Assembly (NCBI GenBank): GCA_024707255.1
Contig: JANQAC010000001.1
Location: forward strand, 744,001 to 808,000
Length of the DNA stretch: 64,000 nucleotides
Direction of reading: 5' to 3'
Source: Asticcacaulis sp.
GTDB taxonomy: Bacteria; Pseudomonadota; Alphaproteobacteria; Caulobacterales; Caulobacteraceae
Shown here piece by piece: positions 28,765-38,570 of this stretch (position 1 is the stretch's first letter; every line of letters begins with the position of its first letter). A program made the translations under genes and the position numbers. The notes beneath the pieces are model-generated. The model saw only the letters and a list, made by a program, of their open reading frames with translations, had not been told where the DNA came from and did no database searches.

Positions 28765-30059
28765 GCGCACCTGTTACACGGCGCACAGCCATAGCCGGCA
28801 TGGGCGCATTGGCCGCCTGTTCGCCACGCACCGCGCCCGGCCCCAAGCGCCAGGTCACCTTGCGCATGAGCTGGTGGGGCGGGGCCTCGGCGCACAAGGC
28901 GACCCTGGAAGCCTTGCATCTCTTCATGAAGCGCTATCCGCATATTGAGGTGCGCGGTGAATATACCGGCTTCCTTGGCCATCTGGAGCGCCTGACCACC
29001 CAGATCGCCGGCAATACCGCCCCCGACCTGATGCAGATCAACTGGTACTGGCAGGTATTGTTTTCGCGTGACGGAAAAGGCTTTTACGATCTCAATACGC
29101 TGTCGAAAGAGATCGACTTTTCGCAATACGACGCCCGCACCCTCGGCATGGGCGAGCGGGGCGGTTATCGCAATGCGCTTTCGGTCGGCAATGCGGCGCG
29201 GCTGTTCTATTTCAACCGCACCACCTTTGACAAGGCCCGTATGCCCCTGCCGGAGTCCTGGGAAAGCCTGCTGGCCGCAGGTCCGAAAATGCGCGAGGCC
29301 CTGGGCGACGCCTATTACCCGATCGACGGCACCTTTCAGGACTTCATCGCCATGGCGCGCTCACGCATCGTGCAGAAGACCGGCAAGCCGCTGGTCGATG
29401 ACGTCAATAAGCGCCTCAATTGCACACGCGAAGACATCGCCGAAATGGCCCGACTTTATGCCGGCCTGACGCGCAATCATTCCCTGCCGGCGGCCCGCGT
29501 CCGCGCCGCCTTTGGCAACGTCGCCCAGCAGGAGATGCGGCCATGGATCAATGGCCAGTTCGCCGGCTGCTATCTCTGGAACTCGTCGATCGACAAGTTC
29601 ACCGACACCCTGCGGCCCGGCGAGCATGTCGAACTGGCCTCCTATCCGCTCATTCCCGGCGCCAGCGATGCCGGATTGCTCTATCGCCCGGCCATGATGT
29701 TCGCCATCAATCGCCAGACACCACATCCGCAGGAAACCGCCCTGCTGCTCAACTTCCTGATGAACGATCCGGTCGGCGTCCGCGCCATGGGTCTGAGCCG
29801 CGGCGTACCCTCCTCGGCCATCGCCCGCCGCACCTTGACGGAAGACGGCATGATGACCGGCCTGAAACTAGACAGTGAGGCCGAACTGGCCAAACTGCCG
29901 ATCACCGTGCTGGAAAGCCCGTGGTTCGAGCATCCGCGCGTGCGTGACGGCTTCCAGGATATCCTCGAAATGCAGGGCTATGGCGTCATCGACGAAGAGA
30001 CGGCGAGCCAGCGGCTGTATGACGACATCAACGCCATACTGGCGCGCGTGGTCCGATGA
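28761..30059 (+). CDS. ABC transporter substrate-binding lipoprotein
   Basis: A 432-residue family 1 extracellular solute-binding protein. The start carries a short twin-Arg signal (RRTAIAGMGALAAC) with a lipobox LAAC at residue 20, so it should be a lipoprotein facing the periplasm. The N-terminal fold (VTLRMSWWGG, PDLMQINWYW) and PAMMFAINRQTPHPQET match sugar-binding proteins. It overlaps the permease by 4 bp and the GH28 gene by 4 bp. The ligand is probably an oligogalacturonide or unsaturated rhamnogalacturonan disaccharide, inferred from the neighbouring enzymes. Confidence 0.88.
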   Translation: MSAPVTRRTAIAGMGALAACSPRTAPGPKRQVTLRMSWWGGASAHKATLEALHLFMKRYPHIEVRGEYTGFLGHLERLTTQIAGNTAPDLMQINWYWQVLFSRDGKGFYDLNTLSKEIDFSQYDARTLGMGERGGYRNALSVGNAARLFYFNRTTFDKARMPLPESWESLLAAGPKMREALGDAYYPIDGTFQDFIAMARSRIVQKTGKPLVDDVNKRLNCTREDIAEMARLYAGLTRNHSLPAARVRAAFGNVAQQEMRPWINGQFAGCYLWNSSIDKFTDTLRPGEHVELASYPLIPGASDAGLLYRPAMMFAINRQTPHPQETALLLNFLMNDPVGVRAMGLSRGVPSSAIARRTLTEDGMMTGLKLDSEAELAKLPITVLESPWFEHPRVRDGFQDILEMQGYGVIDEETASQRLYDDINAILARVVR

Positions 30060-31633
30060 CGCTCGGTTGCGTCGCCACCCTGCCGACCGCGCTGGCGCTG
30101 GAAATCGCCAACGGGCACTGTTTTCGCAGTCCCGCGCCGCACCAAGTACGTCTGAATGGTGTCGAGGTTTTGGTGACCAACCGCAACAGTTTCACCCTGC
30201 GCGGTCTGAAAAGCGATACGGAATACCATGTCGAGGTGGAAAGCGGCGGTCAGGTCTATAGCCTGACGGCACGAACGAAACCGCTCACCGCTATGCTCGA
30301 TCCGTGCGCTTTCGGGGCGAAGGGCGACGGCGTAAGCGACGATACCCGCGCCTTGCAGGCCACCCTCTCCGCCTGTCCGCCGGATGGGCTGGTGCGGCTG
30401 ACCGATGGCGAGTTCGTTTCTGGGCCGCTATTCCTGAAGAGCCGGACGCGGCTGGAGGTCACGCGCGGCGCCAGTCTTCTGGGCCTGCGCGACATGGCGT
30501 CTTGGCCGGTTTTGCCGGCCACCCTGCGCGGCCCGAATGACCTGACAACCTTCCTCGGCTCGTGGGAAGGCGAACCGCTTGCCTGCCATGCCGGCCTGCT
30601 CAACATCCTGTCGGCGGAAGATATCATGATTTACGGCGAGGGCACGATCGACGGCCGCGCCGGTTTCGATACCTGGTGGTCGGTGGATCGCATCGCCGAT
30701 GAGAAGCAACCGGAGCGCGGCACTCTCCCCGGCGGCGCGGCGCTCGGCTGGCGGCCACGCCTGATCTACGCCGTCGATAGCCACGGCCTGACCTTCGAAG
30801 GCGTCACCCTGGCCAACAGCCCGTCATGGACCCTCCATCCGCTCCACTGCACCGATGTCCGCGCCGTCAATCTTTCGATCACCGCCCCCGCCGACAGCCC
30901 CAATACCGATGGGCTGAATCCGGAGAGCTGTACCGGTGTCACCATCACCGGCGTTCATTTCACCGTGGGCGATGACTGCATCGCCCTCAAGTCCGGCAAG
31001 ATCAGCATGGCGAGACTGGCGCTGCGCCCGACGCGCGATGTCACCATCGCCAACTGCCATATGCAGGACGGTCACGGCGCCGTGGTCATCGGCTCGGAAA
31101 TGGCCTCGGGCGTTTACGATGTCCATATCCGCGATTGCCTGTTCACCGGCACCGATCGCGGCCTGCGCGTCAAGACCCGGCGCGGTCGCGGCAAGGATGC
31201 CATTGTGCGCAATATCCGCTTTGATAATATCCGCATGGATAAGGTCGGCACGCCCTTTGTCATCAACAGCTTTTACTGGTGCGATCCCGACGGCAAAAGC
31301 GACTATGTGGGCAGTACGAACGCCCTACCGGTCGATGATGGCACGCCCTCGCTCGGCGGCTTTACGCTGACCCGCATCCATTGCACCGGTGTGCGGCTGG
31401 CGGCGGCCTGGCTGCTGGGTCTGCCGGAGCAGCCGATCAATGGTCTAACGGTGGACGGCTTTTTCGTGCGCTATGCCGCCCATGTCACCCCAGAACCGCC
31501 GGATATGGCCGCCGCCATCCCCGCCGTGGCCCGACAGGGAATCCATATCCGCAATGCCCGCCATGTCCGCCTCGATCAGATCGATATCGCCGGCCAGGAC
31601 GGCGAAACTATCACTCTGGAGTCCGTATCGTGA
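30056..31633 (+). CDS. GH28 exo-polygalacturonase
   Basis: A 525-residue GH28 right-handed beta-helix enzyme with an N-terminal fibronectin-III-like segment (about residues 25-80), the layout of exo-poly-alpha-galacturonosidases such as PehX. The catalytic signatures are NTDGLN (Asp285), GDDCIALKSG (Asp306, Asp307), a His (GHGAVVIG, His340) and RVKTRRGRG for the RIK motif. I see no clear signal peptide, so it may act in the cytoplasm on imported oligosaccharides. Its ATG overlaps the lipoprotein stop and its stop overlaps the GH105 GTG, so it is translated with its neighbours. Confidence 0.9.
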   Translation: MTLGCVATLPTALALEIANGHCFRSPAPHQVRLNGVEVLVTNRNSFTLRGLKSDTEYHVEVESGGQVYSLTARTKPLTAMLDPCAFGAKGDGVSDDTRALQATLSACPPDGLVRLTDGEFVSGPLFLKSRTRLEVTRGASLLGLRDMASWPVLPATLRGPNDLTTFLGSWEGEPLACHAGLLNILSAEDIMIYGEGTIDGRAGFDTWWSVDRIADEKQPERGTLPGGAALGWRPRLIYAVDSHGLTFEGVTLANSPSWTLHPLHCTDVRAVNLSITAPADSPNTDGLNPESCTGVTITGVHFTVGDDCIALKSGKISMARLALRPTRDVTIANCHMQDGHGAVVIGSEMASGVYDVHIRDCLFTGTDRGLRVKTRRGRGKDAIVRNIRFDNIRMDKVGTPFVINSFYWCDPDGKSDYVGSTNALPVDDGTPSLGGFTLTRIHCTGVRLAAAWLLGLPEQPINGLTVDGFFVRYAAHVTPEPPDMAAAIPAVARQGIHIRNARHVRLDQIDIAGQDGETITLESVS

Positions 31634-32793
31634 TCGTCATCCCGAAAATTCCCGAAGATGTCACCAAGGCGCCACTGCAACGCACTTTCCACCTGGGGAA
31701 TGGCACGATCCGTGCCCTGTCGGCCTTCGGCGTGCAGGTGCCCGTCTTTATCGAAGCCTATATCCGAAGCTGGCGCCCTTACAAGGATGCCTGGAACTAC
31801 GAGGACGGCATGATCTGGCTGGGCGCGCTCGATCTTTATGAGGCTACGGGCAATGCCGCCCTGCTCGATTTTGTCCGCACCGAGGCAGAACGCCGCATCA
31901 CGCCCGAAGGCGTCATGACGACCTTTGAGTCTGATGAATATAATATCGACAATATCCATGCCGGCCGCATCCTGCCGCACCTCTATGCCCTGACCGGAGA
32001 CGAACGCTACCGCCGCGCCATGGACCGGCAGTTTTCCCAGTTGCTGACCCATCCGCGCACACAATCCGGCAATTACTGGCACAAGCAGATCTATCCGTGG
32101 CAGGTCTGGCTGGATGGTCTTTACATGGCCCAGCCGTTCCAGACCGCCTATGCGCGGGCCACTGGCAAGCCGGACCTGTTCGCTGATACGATCCGCCAGT
32201 TCCTCGCCGTCGAAGCCCATCTGAAAGGTGAAAGCGGCCTCTATCATCACGGCTGGGACGAATCGCGCGCCGAACGCTGGGCCGATCCGGATACCGGCCG
32301 TTCGCCCTGCGTCTGGAGCCGTGCCATGGGCTGGTGGGTGATGGCCCTGGCCGATGTCTGCGAAGCGGCGGAGGGCCTTGACGGCCATGACGACATCGCC
32401 CGCCTGCTGAAGGAGAGCCTCGATGCCCTGCGGCGTGTGCGCAAACCCGGCGGCCTGTGGTATCAGGTCGCCGACCAGGGCGGACGCGTAGGCAATTATG
32501 AGGAGGCATCGGCCTCGCTGATGATCGCCTATGCCCTGATGAAGGCTGAGCGGCTGAGGGTCGCGGAAACCGCCGCCGAGGGACTTTCGGCCCTGCGGAT
32601 GATCTGCGATCGTTTCGTCACGCCTTCCGCGCTCGAAGGCATCTGCGGCGTGGCGGGGCTCGGCAATACGCCTTATCGGGATGGTTCTTACGCCTATTAC
32701 CTGTCGGAAAAGATCACCCCCAATGACCCCAAGGGCGTCGGGGCACTGATGATGGCGCTCTCCGAAGGGGTGCTTTTGACGGCCAAATCATAA
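31630..32793 (+). CDS. GH105 unsaturated rhamnogalacturonyl/glucuronyl hydrolase
   Basis: About 387 residues, an (alpha/alpha)6-barrel of the YteR/RhiN family that removes the unsaturated uronic acid from oligosaccharides left by pectate or rhamnogalacturonan lyases. It has GIN-like motifs: AWNYEDGMIWLG, HKQIYPWQVWLDGLYMAQP (with the catalytic Asp) and VWSRAMGWWVMAL. There is no signal peptide. It starts with GTG overlapping the GH28 stop. It is the last gene of the importer operon. Confidence 0.9.
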   Translation: MIVIPKIPEDVTKAPLQRTFHLGNGTIRALSAFGVQVPVFIEAYIRSWRPYKDAWNYEDGMIWLGALDLYEATGNAALLDFVRTEAERRITPEGVMTTFESDEYNIDNIHAGRILPHLYALTGDERYRRAMDRQFSQLLTHPRTQSGNYWHKQIYPWQVWLDGLYMAQPFQTAYARATGKPDLFADTIRQFLAVEAHLKGESGLYHHGWDESRAERWADPDTGRSPCVWSRAMGWWVMALADVCEAAEGLDGHDDIARLLKESLDALRRVRKPGGLWYQVADQGGRVGNYEEASASLMIAYALMKAERLRVAETAAEGLSALRMICDRFVTPSALEGICGVAGLGNTPYRDGSYAYYLSEKITPNDPKGVGALMMALSEGVLLTAKS

Positions 32794-32862
32794 CCCCTTC
32801 CGAAAAGCATGGACTCAACTATGGCAAAATTATCGCAGTTTTGACAGAACGGTGATTTTTAA

Positions 32863-32876
32863 TGCCACCGGTGTCA
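32863..32876. promoter_or_regulatory. Candidate LacI-family operator (imperfect) upstream of TonB receptor
   Basis: TGCCACCGGTGTCA: one mismatch from the palindrome TGACACCGGTGTCA, 100 bp from a perfect copy at 32963, which would allow looping. Both lie in the 276-bp spacer between the GH105 and TonB receptor genes. Confidence 0.6.
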
Positions 32877-32962
32877 TTCTTTGCCGCCGCAGGGCTTGTC
32901 AGCCTAAAATTTCTATGCCTAGTTGTTGATCATCGACGTTATGCGGATCCTGCGTGGTCCAA

Positions 32963-32976
32963 TGACACCGGTGTCA
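32963..32976. promoter_or_regulatory. Perfect LacI-type operator before the pectin TonB receptor
   Basis: TGACACCGGTGTCA is a perfect 14-bp palindrome. It is the best copy of the motif in the window and lies 94 bp before the receptor start. Confidence 0.7.
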
Positions 32977-33069
32977 ATTTATAAGCCGAAGCGGAGGCCA
33001 AAAGCCTTCCATTCACACGAACAGCCGGATGATAGTCCGGACTGTTGGCAAAACGGGGAGTAAAAACCG

Positions 33070-36027
33070 ATGCTGAAACCGACCGACGCCCGAACTGCGT
33101 CCACATTCACCAAAGCCCTCGCCCTGAGCGCGTCTGTCGCGGCCATTAGCCTGGCTGCCGGCGGCCTGTGCGCCGCGTCTGCCCTGGCCCAGGATGCGGC
33201 CCCGGCGGCCGCGCCCGCCGATGACTCGACCCTCGTTATCGTCACCGGCTTCCGGGGTTCGCTGCAAACCGCCATCAGCGAAAAGAAGCGTTCCACCGAT
33301 ATGATTGACGTGATCAAGTCGGAAGATATAGGCCAATTCCCTGACCTCAACCTGGCGGAAAGCCTGCAGCGCATTCCGGGTGTCTCGATCGACCGGGACG
33401 GCGGCGAAGGCAAGCAGATCACCGTGCGCGGCCTCAATTCGGAATTTTCGCGCACACGCCTGAACGGGCTTGAAGCCCTGGCCACCACCGGCTCCAAGGA
33501 TTCCTCCGGCGGCACCAATCGCGGCCGCGGCTTCGACTTCAACGTCTTCGCCGCCGACCTGTTCAACTCGCTGACCGTGCGCAAGTCGCTGTCGGCCGAG
33601 ATCGAGGAAGGTTCGCTCGGCGCCACGGTCGACCTGCAAACTGCCCGCCCGTTCGACTACAAGGGCTTCACCATGGCCGGCTCGCTCCAGGCTGGTTATA
33701 ACGACGCCTCGAAACAAACCGAGCCGCGCGGCACCTTCATGATTTCGAACCGCTGGGCCGACGGAAAGCTCGGCGCTCTGCTCTCGGTGGCCTACGGCAC
33801 CCGCACGGTGATCGAAGATCCGACCAACACCACGCGTTGGGAAAATGCCTATGCCAACGGCAATGCCGGGCGGATTGGCAGCTATAGCACCGATGGCGGA
33901 CAAACCTTCATCCCGGTCACGCCTTGCGCCAACAATTCGTCCAGCCAGTGCAACAAGGCCGAAGACAATTCCAAGAACCCGGTACTGACCGATCCGGAAG
34001 CGATCAAGATCAGCCACGCCCTGCACCCGCGCATTCCGCGCTACAATCACTTCGAGACCAACCAGGAACGCCTGGGCATCACCGCCGCCTTCCAGATGCG
34101 GCCAAACCCGGATACTCTGTTCACCTTGGAAGGCATGTACGCCACCTTCGGCTCCAACCGCGACGAATGGGAAATCGAAGGCATCTCCTTCAGCCGCAAC
34201 GGCGCGGGTTTCCCCAATTCGGGCGTCTATAATTACACGATCGACGACGAAGGCACCATGACCAAGGCGTCGTTCAACGATGTCGATATCCGCGCCGAGC
34301 ACCGCTATGACGAACTCAAGACCACCTTCCAGCAGCTCAACCTGACCTGGGACCAGAACTGGGGCGACCGCCTCACCTCCAAACTGCTGATCGGCGCTTC
34401 GGATTCGCTGCAGGACAACCCGGAACAGACGACCTTCACGTTTGAATCCTACAATGTCGATGGCTACAGCTACGACTATTCGGACATGACGCATCCGGTC
34501 TTCAACTATGGCACCTCATCGACCGGCTGTTCGCCGGATCAGGCCTGTTACTGGACCTATTCCAGCAGCAAGACCAATGGCGACGCTTCGCTGATCCGCC
34601 TGCGCCCCCAATCGGTCGAAAACAGCTTCGCTACCGCCAAGCTCGACCTGAAATACGAACTGACCGACAATATCGACATCAAGTTCGGCGCCTCCAGCAA
34701 GAAGTATGAATTTAACTCCACGGAATACGGTCGCTTTACCAGTGATCCTCTGAAACGCGACGAAGACGCCTCCGGTGCCATCGTTGACGCGATCAACACC
34801 GATATTGCCGGCTATTCCGAGACGGTGACGGTGGGCGGCAACACCTATCTGATCCCCAATCTCGATAAGATCCGCAGCACTTTCGATTACAACTGCAACT
34901 GCACCAACAGCTACGGCACATTCACAGTCAATACGACCAACTCGTCTTCGCTCGCCGGCAACCGCGATGCCGAGGAAGTCGATACCAGCTATTACGTGCA
35001 GGCCGATTTCAAGGGCCAGCTCGCCGACATGCCGTTCCGCGGCAATATCGGCACGCGCCAGGTCCGGACCCAGACCACTGTCAGCGGTTACATCGGCGGA
35101 TCCGGCGCGCCGACCCTGACCACCATCCGCCGCAGCTATGACGACTCGCTGCCTTCGATGAACGTGATGATCGAGCCACTGGAAAATGTCTATGTCCGCT
35201 TTGCGGCCGCCAAGACCATGGCGCGTCCGACCCTGCTCTCAATGACACCCGGCGGCGGTTCGATCGACACCACCAAGAAGACGCTGAAAACGGGCAATCC
35301 GTACCTCGATCCGGTTCGCGCCAACACCATGGATGTCTCGCTCGAATGGTATCCGGACAAGGACACGCTGGTCACGCTGGGTGTGTTCCAGAAGGACATC
35401 AAGAGCTATATCCAGTCGCGCGTCACGTCCGCCAAGCTGAGCGAACTGGGCTATAATTATGCCGACCTGGGCGAGACCAGTGACGTTGAATATGACGTTA
35501 CCACGCCCGTCAACACGCCGGGTGGCGATCTGAAGGGCTTTGAAATCAATATTCAGAAGCCGTTCACCTTCCTGCCCGGCTTCCTCAGCCGGACCGGCGG
35601 CATCCTGAACTACACACACGTCGAATCGCAGATTCAGTATTACATCGGTGCCGGCGACACGACGACGACCGAAGCCGATCTGCTGGGCCTGTCGCCGGAA
35701 GCCTGGAACGCCACGCTCTATTATGAAGGTGAAAAGCTTTCCGGCCGCATCGCCGCTTCGTACCGCGACGGCTACCTGTCCCAGCTCTCGCCCGGCTCCT
35801 CGGCCGATTTCTGGGGCAAGCACGAGACCCTCAACTTCGATGCCCAGATGACCTATAAGATCAACAACCAACTGACCCTGGTCCTGGAAGGCATCAATCT
35901 CACCAACGAAGCGGATGACCGTTACGTTGCCTACAACACGGTCCAGGGCAATACCGCCCAGAACCTGCTGTACGACTACGGCACCTCGGGCCGCCAGTAT
36001 TATCTCGGCCTGCGTTACAAGTACTAA
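33070..36027 (+). CDS. TonB-dependent receptor for pectin-derived glycans
   Basis: A 985-residue outer-membrane receptor: signal peptide ending near ALAQDA, a TonB-box-like region (STLVIVTGFRGSL), a plug domain at about residues 60-190 (IGQFPDLNLAESLQRIPGVSIDRD, ITVRGL), and a 22-strand beta barrel ending in RQYYLGLRYKY. It would import large oligosaccharides across the outer membrane. Substrate assignment to pectin or rhamnogalacturonan fragments is inferred from its operator and the following GH43/CE12/PL10 genes. It is related to the second receptor at 49202. Confidence 0.93.
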   Translation: MLKPTDARTASTFTKALALSASVAAISLAAGGLCAASALAQDAAPAAAPADDSTLVIVTGFRGSLQTAISEKKRSTDMIDVIKSEDIGQFPDLNLAESLQRIPGVSIDRDGGEGKQITVRGLNSEFSRTRLNGLEALATTGSKDSSGGTNRGRGFDFNVFAADLFNSLTVRKSLSAEIEEGSLGATVDLQTARPFDYKGFTMAGSLQAGYNDASKQTEPRGTFMISNRWADGKLGALLSVAYGTRTVIEDPTNTTRWENAYANGNAGRIGSYSTDGGQTFIPVTPCANNSSSQCNKAEDNSKNPVLTDPEAIKISHALHPRIPRYNHFETNQERLGITAAFQMRPNPDTLFTLEGMYATFGSNRDEWEIEGISFSRNGAGFPNSGVYNYTIDDEGTMTKASFNDVDIRAEHRYDELKTTFQQLNLTWDQNWGDRLTSKLLIGASDSLQDNPEQTTFTFESYNVDGYSYDYSDMTHPVFNYGTSSTGCSPDQACYWTYSSSKTNGDASLIRLRPQSVENSFATAKLDLKYELTDNIDIKFGASSKKYEFNSTEYGRFTSDPLKRDEDASGAIVDAINTDIAGYSETVTVGGNTYLIPNLDKIRSTFDYNCNCTNSYGTFTVNTTNSSSLAGNRDAEEVDTSYYVQADFKGQLADMPFRGNIGTRQVRTQTTVSGYIGGSGAPTLTTIRRSYDDSLPSMNVMIEPLENVYVRFAAAKTMARPTLLSMTPGGGSIDTTKKTLKTGNPYLDPVRANTMDVSLEWYPDKDTLVTLGVFQKDIKSYIQSRVTSAKLSELGYNYADLGETSDVEYDVTTPVNTPGGDLKGFEINIQKPFTFLPGFLSRTGGILNYTHVESQIQYYIGAGDTTTTEADLLGLSPEAWNATLYYEGEKLSGRIAASYRDGYLSQLSPGSSADFWGKHETLNFDAQMTYKINNQLTLVLEGINLTNEADDRYVAYNTVQGNTAQNLLYDYGTSGRQYYLGLRYKY

Positions 36028-36052
36028 GCGTATCCCTCCTCTTGTCATGACT

Positions 36053-36085
36053 GGGGCGCCGGAGTCATCCGGCGCCCCCTTTTTA
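36053..36085 (+). terminator. Strong hairpin with T-tract after the TonB receptor
   Basis: GGGGCGCCGG-AGTCAT-CCGGCGCCCC followed by CTTTTTAT. It lies only 28 bp before the GH43 start, so downstream genes probably depend on read-through, or the hairpin protects the receptor mRNA. Confidence 0.85.
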
Positions 36086-36113
36086 TGAGCGGGGGTGTTT
36101 TGAAGGAGAGGTC

Positions 36114-37706
36114 ATGTCAAAAACCAGCCGCCGCGATGCCCTGAAATCAGCCGGGCTGGGAGCCCTGTTCCTCGGCCTGCCCGCCGGCAGCGACGCAGCT
36201 TCGCCTGCATCGGCGCGTGGCGTGGAGGGCCAGCGCCGGGCCGATCTCGGCGACGGCACCTTCCTCAATCCGATCATGGCCGGTGACCATCCCGATCCGT
36301 CGATCCTGAAGGACGGCGCCGATTATTACATGACCTTCTCTACCTTCGAAGCCTATCCCGGCCTGATCATCTGGCATTCGCGTGACTTGGTGAACTGGCA
36401 GCCGGTAACGGCGGCTCTGACCCGCAATATCGGCTCGGTCTGGGCGCCGGAGCTTTGTAAACACAGGGGCCGCTACTACCTCTACATCCCGACAAAGCAG
36501 ACGAAGACACCCGGCAGCAAGACCACCTCCTGGGTCATCTGGGCCGACGACATCAGGGGGCCGTGGTCGGACCCGATCGATCTCGACCTGCCTGACCATA
36601 TCGACCCCGGCCATGCGGTCGGCGAAGACGGCGCGCGCTGGCTTTTCTTGAGCGGCGGCGACCGTGTGCGCCTGGCCGATGATGGCTTATCAACCATCGG
36701 CGCGCCGGAGCATGTTTATGACCCGTGGCATTATCCGGCGGACTGGGATGTGGAAAGCTTCTCCCCGGAAGGCCCCAAGGTCACCCGTCACGGCGATTAT
36801 TACTACCTGATCCTGGCGGTTGGCGGCACGGCGGGACCGCCCACCGGCCACATGGTTATCGCCGCCCGCTCGCGCTCGATCAACGGCCCGTGGGAGCAGC
36901 ATCCGCGTAATCCGCTGGTCCATACCGCCTCGCTTGCGGAAAAATGGTGGTCGCGCGGCCATGCTACGCTCGTGGAAGGCCCCAAAGGCGACTGGTGGGG
37001 CGTTTATCACGGCTATGAGAACGGCTTCTGGACGCTGGGCCGCCAGACCCTGCTTGCGCCGGTCACCTGGAGCGCCGATGGCTGGTTCGATTTCGGCGGC
37101 GGTGACCTGTCGCAACCGATCAAAAAGCCCCTGCCCGGCCCAGCAACGCCGCACGGGCTGGCGCTTTCCGACGATTTCACCACCGATAAATATGGCCGGC
37201 AATGGAATTTCTTCAATCCCGCCACCGATGAAACCGGCCGCCTCCGCCGCGAGAACGGCATCCTCCACCTGACGGCGCGCGGCGAGGCCCCCTCCTCTTC
37301 CGCGCCGCTGCTTTGCGTGGCCGGCGACCAGGCTTACGAATTCGAGTGCGACATCGAGATCGATCCCAGCACTCGCGCCGGCCTGTTGCTGTTCTACGAT
37401 TCCAGCCTCTATTGCGGACTGGGGTTCGACGAAAAGACATTCATTACCCACCAGTACGGCATCGAACGCGGCCGCCCTGCCAATCCCCACGGCCAAAGGA
37501 TGCACCTGCGCGTGCGCAACAACCGCCACATCGTTAGTTTCCACACCTCCGCCGATGGTCGGAACTGGACGCGTTTCGATCGCGGCATGGAGGTTTCCGG
37601 CTACCACCACAATGTGCGCGGCGGCTTCCTGATGCTGCGCCCCGGCCTTTATGCTGCCGGCAAGGGCGAGGCCCGTTTCCGCAACTTCATCTACAGGGCG
37701 CTTTGA
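36114..37706 (+). CDS. Secreted GH43 glycoside hydrolase
   Basis: A 530-residue enzyme with a Tat-type signal (SRRDALKSAGLGALFLG), a five-bladed GH43 beta-propeller domain at about residues 40-330 and a C-terminal concanavalin-like domain (DDFTTDKYGRQWNFFNP to the end). The catalytic residues are visible: general base Asp in GDHPDPS, transition-state Asp region and acid Glu in SFSPEGPKV, and SVWAPELC. The substrate is probably an arabinose or xylose side chain or a galactan on pectin. A strong ribosome site AAGGAGAGGTC precedes the ATG. It starts the GH43-CE12-PL10-esterase run. Confidence 0.9.
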   Translation: MSKTSRRDALKSAGLGALFLGLPAGSDAASPASARGVEGQRRADLGDGTFLNPIMAGDHPDPSILKDGADYYMTFSTFEAYPGLIIWHSRDLVNWQPVTAALTRNIGSVWAPELCKHRGRYYLYIPTKQTKTPGSKTTSWVIWADDIRGPWSDPIDLDLPDHIDPGHAVGEDGARWLFLSGGDRVRLADDGLSTIGAPEHVYDPWHYPADWDVESFSPEGPKVTRHGDYYYLILAVGGTAGPPTGHMVIAARSRSINGPWEQHPRNPLVHTASLAEKWWSRGHATLVEGPKGDWWGVYHGYENGFWTLGRQTLLAPVTWSADGWFDFGGGDLSQPIKKPLPGPATPHGLALSDDFTTDKYGRQWNFFNPATDETGRLRRENGILHLTARGEAPSSSAPLLCVAGDQAYEFECDIEIDPSTRAGLLLFYDSSLYCGLGFDEKTFITHQYGIERGRPANPHGQRMHLRVRNNRHIVSFHTSADGRNWTRFDRGMEVSGYHHNVRGGFLMLRPGLYAAGKGEARFRNFIYRAL

Positions 37707-37707
37707 T

Positions 37708-38561
37708 ATGAAATCTGTCCTCACCACCCTGGCCTTCGTCTGTCTCGCCACCACGGCGCATGGACAAACCCTGACACCGGCTGACGCCGAGGCGCGCGTC
37801 CAGACCAAACAGATCACCGCTGTCAGGGTCATACTGGTCGGGGATTCGACCACGGCGGTGCAAAGCGGCTGGGGCGGCGCCTTTTGCGCCGAGCACCTGA
37901 CGTCTTTTGCCGCCTGCCTCAACCTGGCCCGCGGCGGGCGTTCTAGCTTCAGCTACCGCGCCGAAGGGTCATGGAATATCGCCCTGGCCGAGATGAAATC
38001 CGGCGGCTATGCCAAAACCTGGGTGCTGATCCAGTTCGGCCATAACGACCAGCCGGGCAAGCCGGGCCGTTCCACCGACCTGAAGACCGAGTTTCCCGCC
38101 TTTATCCGGCAATATGTCAGCGAGGCCCGCGCCGCAGGCGCCATTCCGGTGCTCGTCACGCCCCTGACGCGGCGCAGTTTCAAGGACGGCCAGCTAGATG
38201 ACGATCTGGCGCCCTGGGCGGCGGCCACGCGTCAGGTGGCAGCCGACATGAATGTGCCTCTGGTCGATCTCCATGCCCGCAGCCGCGCCGTGGTGGAAGC
38301 CTTGGGGCCACTTCAGGCCATGTCACTGGCCCGGTGCCGCCGCCGCCCGACGTTGTGGCGGCGGCCGGTACGGGCACCACCATTTCCGCCGCCAAAGCAC
38401 CAGCCTCGCCACCGGCGCCCGCCTTCGACCAGATGGCCTTCGCCAAACAGGCTTTCGATTATACCCACCTGGGCAAGACGGGCGCCGAGATGATTTCCGG
38501 CCTTGTCAGCGAGGAACTGTCCAGAAACGTGCCCGATCTGCGTCCGTATATTATCCCATAG
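37708..38561 (+). CDS. Rhamnogalacturonan acetylesterase CE12 (one frameshift)
   Basis: A secreted SGNH esterase that removes acetyl groups from rhamnogalacturonan. A signal peptide ends near TAHGQ. Block I VGDSTT (nucleophile Ser), block III QFGHNDQ, and block V DYTHLGKTGAEM (catalytic His) are present. The final block lies in another frame: adding one G at 38328-38332 joins ATGTCACTGG to GPVPPPPDVVAAAG and yields about 284 residues ending RPYIIP. This is probably a sequencing indel. It is followed 9 bp later by the PL10 gene. Confidence 0.86.
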
Positions 38562-38570
38562 GAGTTACCC

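Noticed and set aside
33013..34494. Long open frame on the minus strand, about 490 codons, opposite the first TonB receptor
   Set aside because: An antisense shadow of a GC-rich gene with strong codon bias; composition is not protein-like and the receptor is unmistakable.
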